Assembly (NCBI RefSeq): GCF_029227915.1
Contig: NC_079879.1
Coordinates: 25,302,501 to 25,366,500, forward strand
DNA from: Hydractinia symbiolongicarpus
Taxonomy: Eukaryota; Cnidaria; Hydrozoa; Anthoathecata; Hydractiniidae
DNA: 64,000 bases
Direction: 5' to 3'
In this document: piece by piece, positions 15,101-27,100 of the stretch
Position numbering within the stretch: the first letter of the stretch is position 1
Layout of the letters: each line of letters starts with the position of its first letter
Notes under the pieces: generated by a model
What the model saw: only the letters and a program-made list of their open reading frames with translations
Database searches by the model: none
Told to the model about the DNA's origin: nothing
Made by a program: the position numbers and the translations under genes

Positions 15101-18100
15101 TGACACATGTCGAATCTGAACAAAATAGAAGAAAGTTTGACTAAAAAAAAAAACATACATTGTGTGCGCATTATATATTTTCACATCAAAAACAAGAAAA
15201 TATGCCCACTAAAGTTGAAACTTACCACCAGAAATATATCTCAACTTTATTTCGTCGATTTCAATGCAGCACAAACATTCACGATTCACTGGCATAGTAC
15301 GACAAAATAAACATTTACACCATTCGGATAGTTCAACATGTAGTCGATTATTTAGAGGCTTTTGCTCTCCAACCTCTTCAGGTATATCTTCCCAACTGCC
15401 ATTGCTATCATCGTAACTTTCTTTTGTGGTTCGAATTGGTAAGGATTTGCAGACATATTATTAAACTTTTGTGTAAGTATATTTGTATTTCACGCGGGAT
15501 TTTGTTACTTAACCGGCGCGTCACAAAAGTGTTGTGAGTAAAAAAGACTGGACGCTACTTTTCAAGTAAACATGGGCATATCTTATATACCATATCGATT
15601 TGGTAAGAACGACTATCTTTTTGTAATTTCTTCATATGTTCTGAGGTAAATTAGCTCAACTTGTGTCAGCACCTCAGGATCCCTTTAAATTTTGGTAAAA
15701 CATATGTTTTTTGATATTAAACAATGGAAATTGAAGATAAAAAAATATATAGAAATGGAAGAACGAAATTACGTTAGCTTTGTGTTGTGTAAGTATTGTG
15801 CAAAATAGAAAAAACAACAATGTGACTTTGGCCAACCCTTTATGCAAAGGCAGTGTTCATAGTGTAGTTAAAGAATACGTAAATGGTAGATAAATCGTAT
15901 TCATTCTTTTTATGTAAACAATCAAAAGATTTTTAAAAAAGTATCATCAACATCAAGAGCTGAATGAAAAGGTGGGACACAGGGATAAGGATGCAAAATA
16001 TTTTGCATGCAATTTACGTGACAACATCATAGTTGACCGATGCAACAGACCACTTCATTTGACGTTGCACTTTTGTATCATCAGATACAACAATAAAATC
16101 AAATGCAATAAAGATGAAAAACATTTGATAAGTTCTTTAGACCTTTATAAAACCACATACGCCAAATGTGTTAACATGCATTTCAAATTACGAAGAACAC
16201 ATATCACTCACTTAAAGGAAACCCGAAGTATAAGATGATGTTGGGCTTATATTTTAGCTTAAAAAGTCTTTTTAAATTTTTTAAAAAGCTCTTTTCGTTC
16301 TCAAGATATTTACATTTAAAGAATTTCAGATTTAATTATGTTGCATAAATTATGATGTCATATTGAAGTAATAGCAAATTTTGACATTTTCTGTCATCAT
16401 TAATTTTGGACCGTTAAGGTATGCTTCGTCAATACATTATAAATATATTATAAAGGTGAATCGACAAAATGAGAATCATTTGCTTTTATCATTATGCACT
16501 TCACCATGATCAAGTTATGTATTTGGTTATACACATGTTTCTTGCAAAAAAAGCCTATAGCTAAACATTAAACATGGTAATAATTATTTATTGCAAATAC
16601 TTACATCTTTTTTTTCTTGTACTGTTGACCACGCCCATTCCTTTTGCAATGACTTAATTTTTTCTTTCATATCTTCTAGTTGCTGCATGTCTTTGTATTT
16701 CTCTTTGTGAATTTTGACCTCCTGATGTAAATCAGTCAGAGCCTAAATAAAGAATTCATTGAGCACAGCTTGTACTGCTACCAAACAAAATATATTTACA
16801 AAAATGTGCATTTTCACACAATTAAATTATAAATTAATGAAGACAATAACAAAGCACAGTCTTAACTTTACTATAACAAAGATCTTTACAGAATAAATTT
16901 ATAAAATTTGCGCCAATAAATTATTATAATGCGTACCTGTTTCTTTTTTTTAATAATACCTTCGTGCAACATTTTTTCTTCCATTGTTTTCTGATAATTT
17001 GTACTTAGGTTTTCCAGTTGTGTTGCTTTTAAGAAAAACTATAATCAAATGTAAAGTAAGAAATAAAGCAGTGAGGTGACAGAGTCAAACCCAAGGCCTC
17101 AGACATTGATTATGTAAAGGGAAGACAAATGACACACAGTGGAGAGTTTAATCAAAGACTTACAGTATATTTGTCTTTTGGGTCAGATGTATTAAGGAAT
17201 GATCGGGCTGTATCTTGTGTTAAGATAGACACAGGGTTATTGATCTAAAGAAAAAAATCTTTAATTTTTGAAGTAATGTAAGTTAGACTATGGAAAGAAA
17301 GGTTAGGAAGACATTAAATGTTAAATTCCATTATGCCACCTACAAATTTAAAATAGAAGTTTTAACAATGTGTGTGTTATTTAATTATTCATCATCATCA
17401 TCATTCATCATTCTCAGCTTAACGTCTGTTTTCCATGCTAGCATGGGTTGGACAGGGTATATTAATGATCCTCTTCCAATATGATCTAGACTGTGTTAGA
17501 TCTAAACTCAACTTCCTCTGTGTCAATTCTGTCCTTATAACCTCCTGCCAAGTCTTTCTCGGTCTGCCTCTGGGCTTTGCCCCAGGAACTATCAAGTCCC
17601 TACACTTTCTTACCCAATTATCCCCCTTCATTCTTTCCAAGTGCCCCAGCCAATTCCATCTTCTTATTTGGATAACATCTTTAATTCTGCGGATACTTAG
17701 CCTGCTTCTGAGCTACTTAGGTTATAATATTGCACAGCTGTCCTAAAGGAATATTATGTTAGCACTAAAAGTAAACAAAAATTAAAACACATATCTCTGG
17801 AAAAAACCTACAACACATAAAGCACATAGAACCAGTAATGGATTAAATAGCGGTCGCTTAAGTAGGTGTCTTGTAAAACACCTGTGTAAAACTTCAAATC
17901 TGTGACATGGTGGTCTCAGACTGATTTTTCTTTTTAGTCTTCACCACAACTTTTTGAAATCCAAGAAACTATTTAAAATTATGCAAACTGTAATGTAATT
18001 ATAGATGCTTTACTATCCATTTGTTTTGCAATAGAGAAGTGGGGTCATTTGTTTTCTGTTTTTGAAAAGAAAAATATGTTCATCATATCCAGGTCATGGT

Positions 18101-21100
18101 CGGTCATGGTTGTGTTAGGCAGGTGGTCGTCTTATAGAGCAGCAAATGACCATAAAACACATTAGAGAATTGTCTTGACTACCACATTCGGTCCGTCAAG
18201 ACAAGTAACCATCTTAAACAGGTGGTCATTATAACAGGTTTGATTGTATCTGTTGATCACTTACTAAACATAAAATTTAAAGATTGTAATGAAACACAAT
18301 GGTTTTAAAGCTTGCTTACCTTCTTTCAAGTTACACTAATATTTTAAATTGCTTTACTACAGTTGTCAATTTTAGGTGTCCTGTAACAACACAATATTTT
18401 CATATATTATGTTATGACAAGTTTAAAAAGTTAGATTCACTTCCTCACAAAGTCTAATGCTTTAACTGTAACAAAAGTCTTCTCTTAAATTTAATATTGT
18501 CATTGGATATAACATTTTCTTGCCTGTTATATCGCACTTAGTTTGCAAAAAGCTTTGAGCACATTTTTTTTTTGTAAAAATGGTTAAAGCCTTTGGACTC
18601 TCTGCTTATATTTTAGAGTACTAGTGCAAAATCAGTTAGAATTTACTTATTTTAATATCTCCTTCCATTTAACTATTGCAATTACTCTCCATATATATAT
18701 ATATAAATACATGTCAAAAATCAATACAACTATGTAACTGAGATCACAATTCAAAAATTCTTTCTCAGAGATTTAGTGAATCAGCTTTATTATGCACTGC
18801 TTTTCACAAACAACCTTTTCTGATTCTTATCATGTTTGTAACACACCTTCCAAACCTGAATGTCATAAAAATTTTGGATATACACCTAGAAATTTCTTGA
18901 AAACACATACAAAACACAAGCATATACCTGTATGTTAAATTGTTCCAGTATAGTCACCAATTCATCTCTCTTTGTCGATATAACTTTATCTAAATATATA
19001 GTGAAGGATAAATTGGTTTTAAAGGTATCACAAATTAAAATTTTACAACCCAGGCCTTGCCATTAACAACTTCCCCCAACAAGCAATTGGCTGCTCGCAG
19101 AGTGGAATTTCCTATTTTGCTTGCCCTATATTGTCTTTTGTTTTTTTTATTGTAGGAATACCGTATTTTCCGGTATACAACCCGCGGGTTATAAGTTGAA
19201 TTTTAAGACTTCCACTGTTGGTGCAGGTTATAATGTGGTGCGGGCTATGTGATAAGTTTTATATTTTCTGTCATTTATTGTGAAATTTAAAGTTTATACA
19301 TTCAATGAAGAAAATAGTACCAACAAAATGCGTACATTAATATAACTGCATACACGATCCTAAATCTACGCAATCTTACTTAAACTATGTGATTTAATTT
19401 TTTTCACACAGTGAAATTGCTTTAAATTTCTATTGCTTGCCAGTGCTAATATTACCTGCTCTCTCTGAAACACAATTCTGGAGATCATTTTTCTTTTGTG
19501 TTGAATGTATTTCTAATCTATTTTATCTTTGAAGTCACATTGATCACATTGAAATGATTTGCTTCTGGTAATAGACCAATATAGCGGGTATCATTTTTAG
19601 GTTTAATTGACACGTATTTTACAACCTAGTGCCCATAGTTAATTATTAATTCCTGTTAAAAATATTGATAAATGTTAAAATTAAAAAACTTAAATATACC
19701 TAAAAAACAGAGATTTTACTTTAGATTTATAACCTGATAGCATGTTGTTTTTTTATTTGTTTGTTTGTTTGATCGCAGGAAGCAAGAGTTATTATTGGCT
19801 AAAACTAATGTTTACAAATAAAAGGAAAACAGCATTGTCAAATTAATTTTAATGCATTATTATTTCGGCAATCGGAGACAAGGAAGTTAAGACTGAAAGA
19901 GTCGCTAGTTCAGACACTCGGTTCTCATGGTTGGGGTTCACAAGTTTAAACGTCCCCCACTTGTCTCCATCATGAAAAAAACAGAACACATGCACATGTT
20001 TATAAAATGATTAGGGTAAGTAAAAATACGCTGAATTTTTTTCTTAACACGATGTGGGTTATGCAAAGGTGCAGGTAAGTAAAACACATCGATTGAAATT
20101 TTATGCGGGTTATACAAAGGTGCAGGCTATCTGATAGCATCTAGTTTATAACCCCCTAAAAAAGCTGAGCTGCAGGTTATACAATGTGCGGGTTATATAC
20201 CGGAAAATACGGCACAACTAAAACATTAAACCATTAAGTCTACCTTAGACTGTGGAACTGTGGACCAATTTTATTGTTTATTTTTGAAAGGTTTTTTTTT
20301 TCTTTTCAAAACCGCGATGAAAGCCTAGCTTGCTTGTGGATTTTATGTTGCAATATACAGTCACCATTTTAACACACTCTTCCCCCCCAAAATACACGAA
20401 AAATTAGGGCCATATATATCTGATTGCTGCTATCTTTATTGCAAAATTCTAGAATATCTTCTTGGTCTAATCACTCCACTAATTGGTAATTCTAATTAAT
20501 ATTGGAACTGACTGTGTAGGAAATGGTTTTTGTTAAATATTTACATACATATTTTTTTACATGTCTATTTAAGGTATAGTTTCACCCTATCACATTTCAA
20601 ATTAGCATATTTTTATCAATAAGAAAAGAATTTTAATAATCCTCATGAAGGAGGGTGTTACAACAAGTATACTCTGCACTTTTTTTCTAAAAAATTGTCT
20701 CATACAAAGATACATATCGCATTATGAATGTAGTATAAATTTGCAAATGAAAAATATTTATGATAATGATAAATAAACTTTATGAAATAAAATAATAGCT
20801 CTGAAGTCTCGAAATATCCTTTTACGTAGCCAGCTATATATGTTTCTGTTTTAAATTACATTAGGAAGTAACCTGTTGATAGAGAAAGTTATGCAGCAGG
20901 CCTATCAATAAGAGGAGAGCAATTGCTCTTGCTCACACAAAGACTCGCCCAATTCAGAGAAATGAGAAACTGGCTGAGCCATTAATTGCTCCCTCAATTC
21001 CCAAAAAAGTTTGTCTGATTGCGATCTTTAAGTTGCTTGATTTATTTAATAAACAATCTAAGCTAAGCTTACCCTCTGCTGACTTAATTTTGTAGCTGCC

Positions 21101-24100
21101 ACTACCATCAGAAGTTATTCTTCTCTCAACAGTTATTGCTTCACCATAGGCCTTTGGATTATAAGCATCAGGACCTTTATTTCGTAATTTTATTACCACT
21201 GAGCAGTACCTAAAACAGATAATGATGTACAGCTTAAACAGTCTGTCTACCATTATACAATGTTAGGTGGTAAGATTCTAAATTTAACTAGATGTGATTA
21301 ACACATTTGATTAGGGTGAATACCACATGAACCAATTTGGATTTATTTTACATTAAATTAGACCAAAATAAATTACAGGGCCAAACAATGTAACAAAGAT
21401 GTTACGGAACAGTCCTCATTTCGCTAAAAAGGGTTTTCCCATTTTCTTTCATTTTTTAAGGGTTAAATTTTAAGAGAATTATTCTTATCTCCCATTAATT
21501 TTTACTACAGGCAATAAAACAAAAATATTACTGGCATCCTTCCTTGATAAATCCTTTTAGCGAATTTCCACGACTTGTCATATTTGCTTTGCCTCCAAGT
21601 CCAACAATTAAACCTGTCAATATGGCACTCTTTCCACCTGAAATTAAACACAACATAATCAGTTAAAGAGTAGGAAGATTGTGGTGGACAATTGTGATGC
21701 TCTCTAGGAAAATCGACCACTTCTATTTTTAATTCCGTATTTCGTATTTTTAAAAATACGAATTAAGTATTAAAAAATACGCGCATTTTTTTAAAAACTG
21801 TATTTCGTATTTTCAAAAATACGGAATTCGTATTTTTAAAAATACACATTTCTAAAAATACCCTGTAGATTTAAAATACAAAGAAAAAAGCAATGTCTGG
21901 CTAGGGAGATCGTTTCATTTTTTATATGAATTCAAAGTTGCCGTATTTCACTCTAAAATGAAGAGAAAACGTCCCTGCAAAGCTTCAAAGTTGCTGTATT
22001 TCATTCTAAAATGACGAGAAAATGTCCCTGCGAACTTCAGAATAGTAATGTTTTGATAACTTCCTTTTTATACAAATATTGGTGTCAGTCCCATGAAATT
22101 TTTCTCCCCCCCCTTTCTTGCCCTCCCCTCTCGCAAAGAAAAAGACATTTCTCTTCTTAGTCCCCCCACCATATTGGATTTTTTTAAAAATTGCCCTGGG
22201 GGAGTGAGGGGAGGACACTATGTATTGACCTTTAAAAGAAAGTGGTTGTGAGCTGATATACAAAATAACAAAACATACTTCCATTTCTTCCAATAATGAA
22301 GTTAACATTTGCACCAGGAGAAACTTCTAGCTTTTTATGGCACATGAAATTGGTAAGAGAAATTTTTTCCACAATACCAACTTCAGCCTCACCCTCCTAA
22401 AACACGCAAACACATAAATGCAGTAAGGTTTTTTTAAAAAGCATCAGTGTACTTTAGTGAAGGTTACAGGCCACAAACTTTTATTTGCCCTCATTTCGTT
22501 GTTAGGGTAACGATCTACATATAGGGTAAAGAATATTGAAAATACAAATAAAAATAAAAAAATCATTTTACTCTTTATAACTGCAAAAATTTAATTTTAA
22601 CAATTTTATGAATTCTATTATGCAAATGTTGCATCACTGCCTGGCCACTAAGTTTTTGTTGATCTTTTTTCCTATTGCTCTGATATTATACACACTTGTG
22701 AAAGTTGAGCAACTGATAGAAGGTTACAGGACTAAAAATAAGTAGTTATGGTCGGTAGGGCCTTTATAACACTACTAACGTTGGCAACATAAAATATCTA
22801 AATTATAAACTATTAAAGGGATCTCAAGGTACTTTTACAAGTTGGACTCATCTGAAAGATTTGCATGAGAAATGCTAAATGATATATTTACTTTTTGTTA
22901 AAACTTCATGTAACTCCAGATATAGCTTTTTAAATACTTATTTTTCTTGTCGCTCGACCACCATTTTGGTTATCTTCGACCTTCTTCTTCGTTAAAAATT
23001 TTTATTCTAGCTCCAGTCTTTCTTAGTGGCACAGGACCCTGTTACGTATTATTTCGGTAGTGCTTTAATTATAACTGACTGCATAGCCAGAACATATACC
23101 TTTGTGTGGCAAAGTAAAACGAAAGCTCTCTACGAACAATTATTTTTTTAAAAAAAAATAAAATAATTCTGCATAAAGTTCTTTACGAACGATTTTTTTT
23201 TAAAAAAAATAGAAATAATTCTGCATATGTTCTCACATACCTGAGCAATCAATTGAAAAATAAAATATGCATAGTTTTTATTTCAAAGGACTTTTTATTT
23301 GAGACGCAAGTTGTGCATGATTTTTATTTCAAAGGACTTTTATTTGAGACGCAGGTTTTGAAAGTTACTGATTATTCAACATGTCACACATTTGTGTATG
23401 GTTTTTATTTCAAAAGGATATATTTTGGAAGGCAAATAAAATATGAAGGCATAGGACTATAAGCCCATATAAAGTTATGGAAAAAGTTGAGGAGGAAAGG
23501 GAGAGGGGGCTGCATCACCACTCCCCCTCCAGCACGAATAGGATTAAGGGCGATAACAACCTTTGTAATTTGCCGAGGTAATTACCGACATATTTTCAAA
23601 CCAAGTACCTTCACGTTGGCAATTATTTAACGTGGTAAAATTGCACATAAAAAGTCCCTAGGCATTACGCGATTAGACGTGTAAAAAATAGCCAAAGATA
23701 TAACAGCGAAAAAAAGTATTTGTTTTTCCAGAGCATAGTTCAGTTGCCTCCTACGGTAATGCACAAACAACAAACTTAACAAAAAAACAGTTAGTTTTTG
23801 CACTTCAACTGCATCATTAAAAACAGTTTGTCACCAATGTAGTTTGATTAAATCATTGCAGAAGACGCTAACATATATTTGATAAATTTTTTTTTTTGCG
23901 TTGAACTTTAATATTTACGCAATTAAGCATTATTTTATTTCTTATTTTTCTTTGCTTTTCTCCGGCAAAAATAATATTCTTTATTTAGAAGGTGGTTAAA
24001 ACATTTTTTGTGTTTTGTTAAGTTTAAAAATTTAGAAGCTGCCACAAGTATTCTAAAAAGTGTGAATATAGCTATATATATCAACGCTAAAAATGGCAAA

Positions 24101-27100
24101 TTATAAGGGTTTGTCTAATCATGGAGGGGCAGAGCAGTGTTGACGAAGACAGAATACCTGTCTCTCTTTTCTGCTCTTGTGCTTTGATGTCTGTCCTGCT
24201 TTTGTAACCCTGCTTATTTTAGCGTGCTATCGCAAAAGGGAAAAATGATGAGTTTAGTTTACTAGACTACGTTGATGTTTGCACTACATATTGAAAGAAT
24301 ATCATAAAAACTAACTTAAATTGGACAGTAATTTCTGGCTATTTCTGTATCGTGGGATGAATTAAAGTAGTATTCCTTTCTATTGATTTTTTAATATTTT
24401 ATCCATCTACTGAGAAACTTAGGCAACCTAATCCCCAAGGAATGTTGAGAACAAGGTTGGCAATATACTCACTTAAGCATCATACCCCGCCTAGGTCAAC
24501 AGGTTATATATCAGTAATTTTTACAACCTGTTTGTTGAAATAAATTCTTTTAAATTTGAAATAAAAGAAATCATGCACACACCTGCTGCTAATATATTAT
24601 TTTTTTGTTTTATTGCTTTTAGATGGCTAGTATATTATGTTGAATTATTTTTTAAAAAAAAAAAATCATAGTACAGAGATCGATGTGGAAAGTACGTTGA
24701 ATATTTTTAACTTTGTTGCGACAGTTATTAATTGTTTTTGGGTGAAGGGTCTCCTTAAGAGACAAGAGAGGAGTTGAACGTCCTCCACCATACCTTAGTT
24801 TAAAGGGGCGATTGTGGAAGTCCCATGAAATGCCACATAGTGATGGTGTCACTTTAAAAAGCACCCAGTCCGGTCTGTGAACCGTTGGCGCTAGGAAGGG
24901 CATCCAGCTGTAAAACAATGCCAAAACTCTTTATTAATGGCCGTAAGAATAGTTAACCAGACAAACTGCATAAACGGGGCTGGAACTCTAAGGAGTGAAG
25001 GTGCCGCGCACGGTAGGACAGATGTCAGATGTGAGCATCGTCAGACCGTTACCCAGCTATCACATCACAAGGTAGATAACACTAGGTTGAGGATGGCTAG
25101 TGTAAATGTTGGTACTCTGAGAGGTAGAGCAGGTGAAGTAGAAATAAAGGAAAAGAGGAAACTTTGGAAAGAGTGGAAGTCAGGTGGTAGTAAGAATATT
25201 TACTTAGGAGCTAAGCAACGCGCTCGTACAGCAGTGTATAAGGCAAAATCAGAAGCAGAGAGAAACAGATTTGCAGATGTGTTAAGAAGAGAAGACCAGC
25301 GCAATGAGGTATTCAAGATAGCAAAGCAAATGAAGAAGACTAATCAAGATATTGTAGGTGAGAAGTGTATACGTAATGATGAAGGTGTTTTGGCTAGCAC
25401 AGAGCAGAAAAGGGTAGCTTGGAAGAATCATTATCAGAGGTTACTTAACACTAAATTTGATTGGGACGAGGATAATTTGTCTGATGATGATGTCGTAGAA
25501 GGGCCAGCTATGTAGATCAAGAGAGAATGGGTAGTGGAGGCTATTAGGAAATTGAAGATTGGCAAGGCTGCAGGAGTATCAGGTATTGTTGCAGAGATGG
25601 TAAAAGCATCTGGATATATTGGAGTTGAGCTTATTACAAGTCTTGCTAACCAGATTATAAAGGATGGTGCTATTCCGAGTGAGTGGCAGTCGAGTGTAAT
25701 AGTGAATTGTTTCAAGGGCAAGGGTGATGCATTAGAAAGGGGTAACTATAGAGGTTTGAAGTTGGTTGATCAAGTAATGAAAGTTATTGAAAGAGTGATT
25801 GATAAGTTACTTAGAGAAAGAATTGATATAGATAAGATGCAATTTGGTTTTGTTCCAGGGCGTGGCACTACAGATGCAATATTTTTACTCAGACAGCTTC
25901 AGGAAAAGTATTTAGGAAAGAGAAAGAATCTCTATTTTGCCTTTGTAGATTTAGAGAAAGCTTTTGATAGAGTGCCACGTAAAGTTATTTGGTGGGCTAT
26001 GAGAAAATTAGGTGTGGATGAGTGGCTAGTTACGATGGTTCAGTCTATGTACAGCAATGCTAAAAGTCGTGTCAGGATTAACGATTCACTTAGTGATGAA
26101 TTTAGTGTAAATGTTGGTGTACATCAGGGTTCTGTACTTAGTCCTTTGTTGTTTATTCTAGTCTTAGAAGCGCTGTCGATGGAGTTCAGAACAGGTTGTC
26201 CATGGGAGTTATTGTATGCAGATGATTTGGTTCTCATAGCAGAGTCGATGGAAGAATTAGTTGAAAAGTTTGAGAAGTGGAAGAAGGGACTAGAAGAGAA
26301 AGGGCTGAAGGTAAACACAGCAAAGTCTAAAGTCATGATAAGTAGCATTGCAGCCAAGTGTGACCTTGTAGTTGGAAAGTGGCCTTGTGGAGTTTGCAGG
26401 AAAGGGGTTGGTAGTAACTAAATTTTTTGTCAGACTTGCAAGCATTGGGTACATAAGAAGTGCAGTAGTATTAGTGGAAGGTTAAGAGCTTGCATACAGT
26501 TTGTATGCAAGCGTGAGATTACAGAGAATGAAGTATTTCCAGCTTTAATGATGTACAACAGTGGCTCGTTAGAGATAGTTAAGAACTTCTGTTACTTAGG
26601 TGATATGTTGGGCAGTGAAGGGGGTGCTGGAAGAAGTGTTACTTGCAGGATAGGTTCTGCTTGGAAAAAGTTTAGAGAGTTACTTCCTTTATTGACTAGC
26701 AGAGTCCTGTCAATTAAGGTAAAAGGTAGGTTGTATGAGGCCTGTGTAAGAAGTGTTATGTTGTACGGTAGTGAGACATGGGCAGTGAAGCAGGAAGATC
26801 TTGACCGTTTAGAAAGGAATGATATGAGAATGGTTAGGTGGATGTGTAATGCCAGTCTGAGAGTCAGAAAGAGTTCAGATGAGCTAAGAAGCAGGCTAAG
26901 TCTCCGTAGAATTAAAGATGTTATCCAGATAAGAAGATTGAATTGGCTGGGGCACTTGGAAAGAATGGAGGAGGATAATTGGGTAAGAAAGTGTAGAGAC
27001 TTGATAGTTCCTGGGGCAAAGCCCAGAGGCAGACCGAGAAAGACTTGGCAGGAGGTTATAAGGACAGACTTGATAAAGAGGAAGTTGAGTTTAGATCTAA

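Noticed and set aside
17080-17140. tRNA-like AGTCAAACCCAAGGCCTC
   Set aside because: Only a partial B-box resemblance; no cloverleaf.
23253-23462. 69-aa ORF with repeated [12 protein letters not shown]
   Set aside because: Translation of a 54-bp tandem repeat, not a protein gene.
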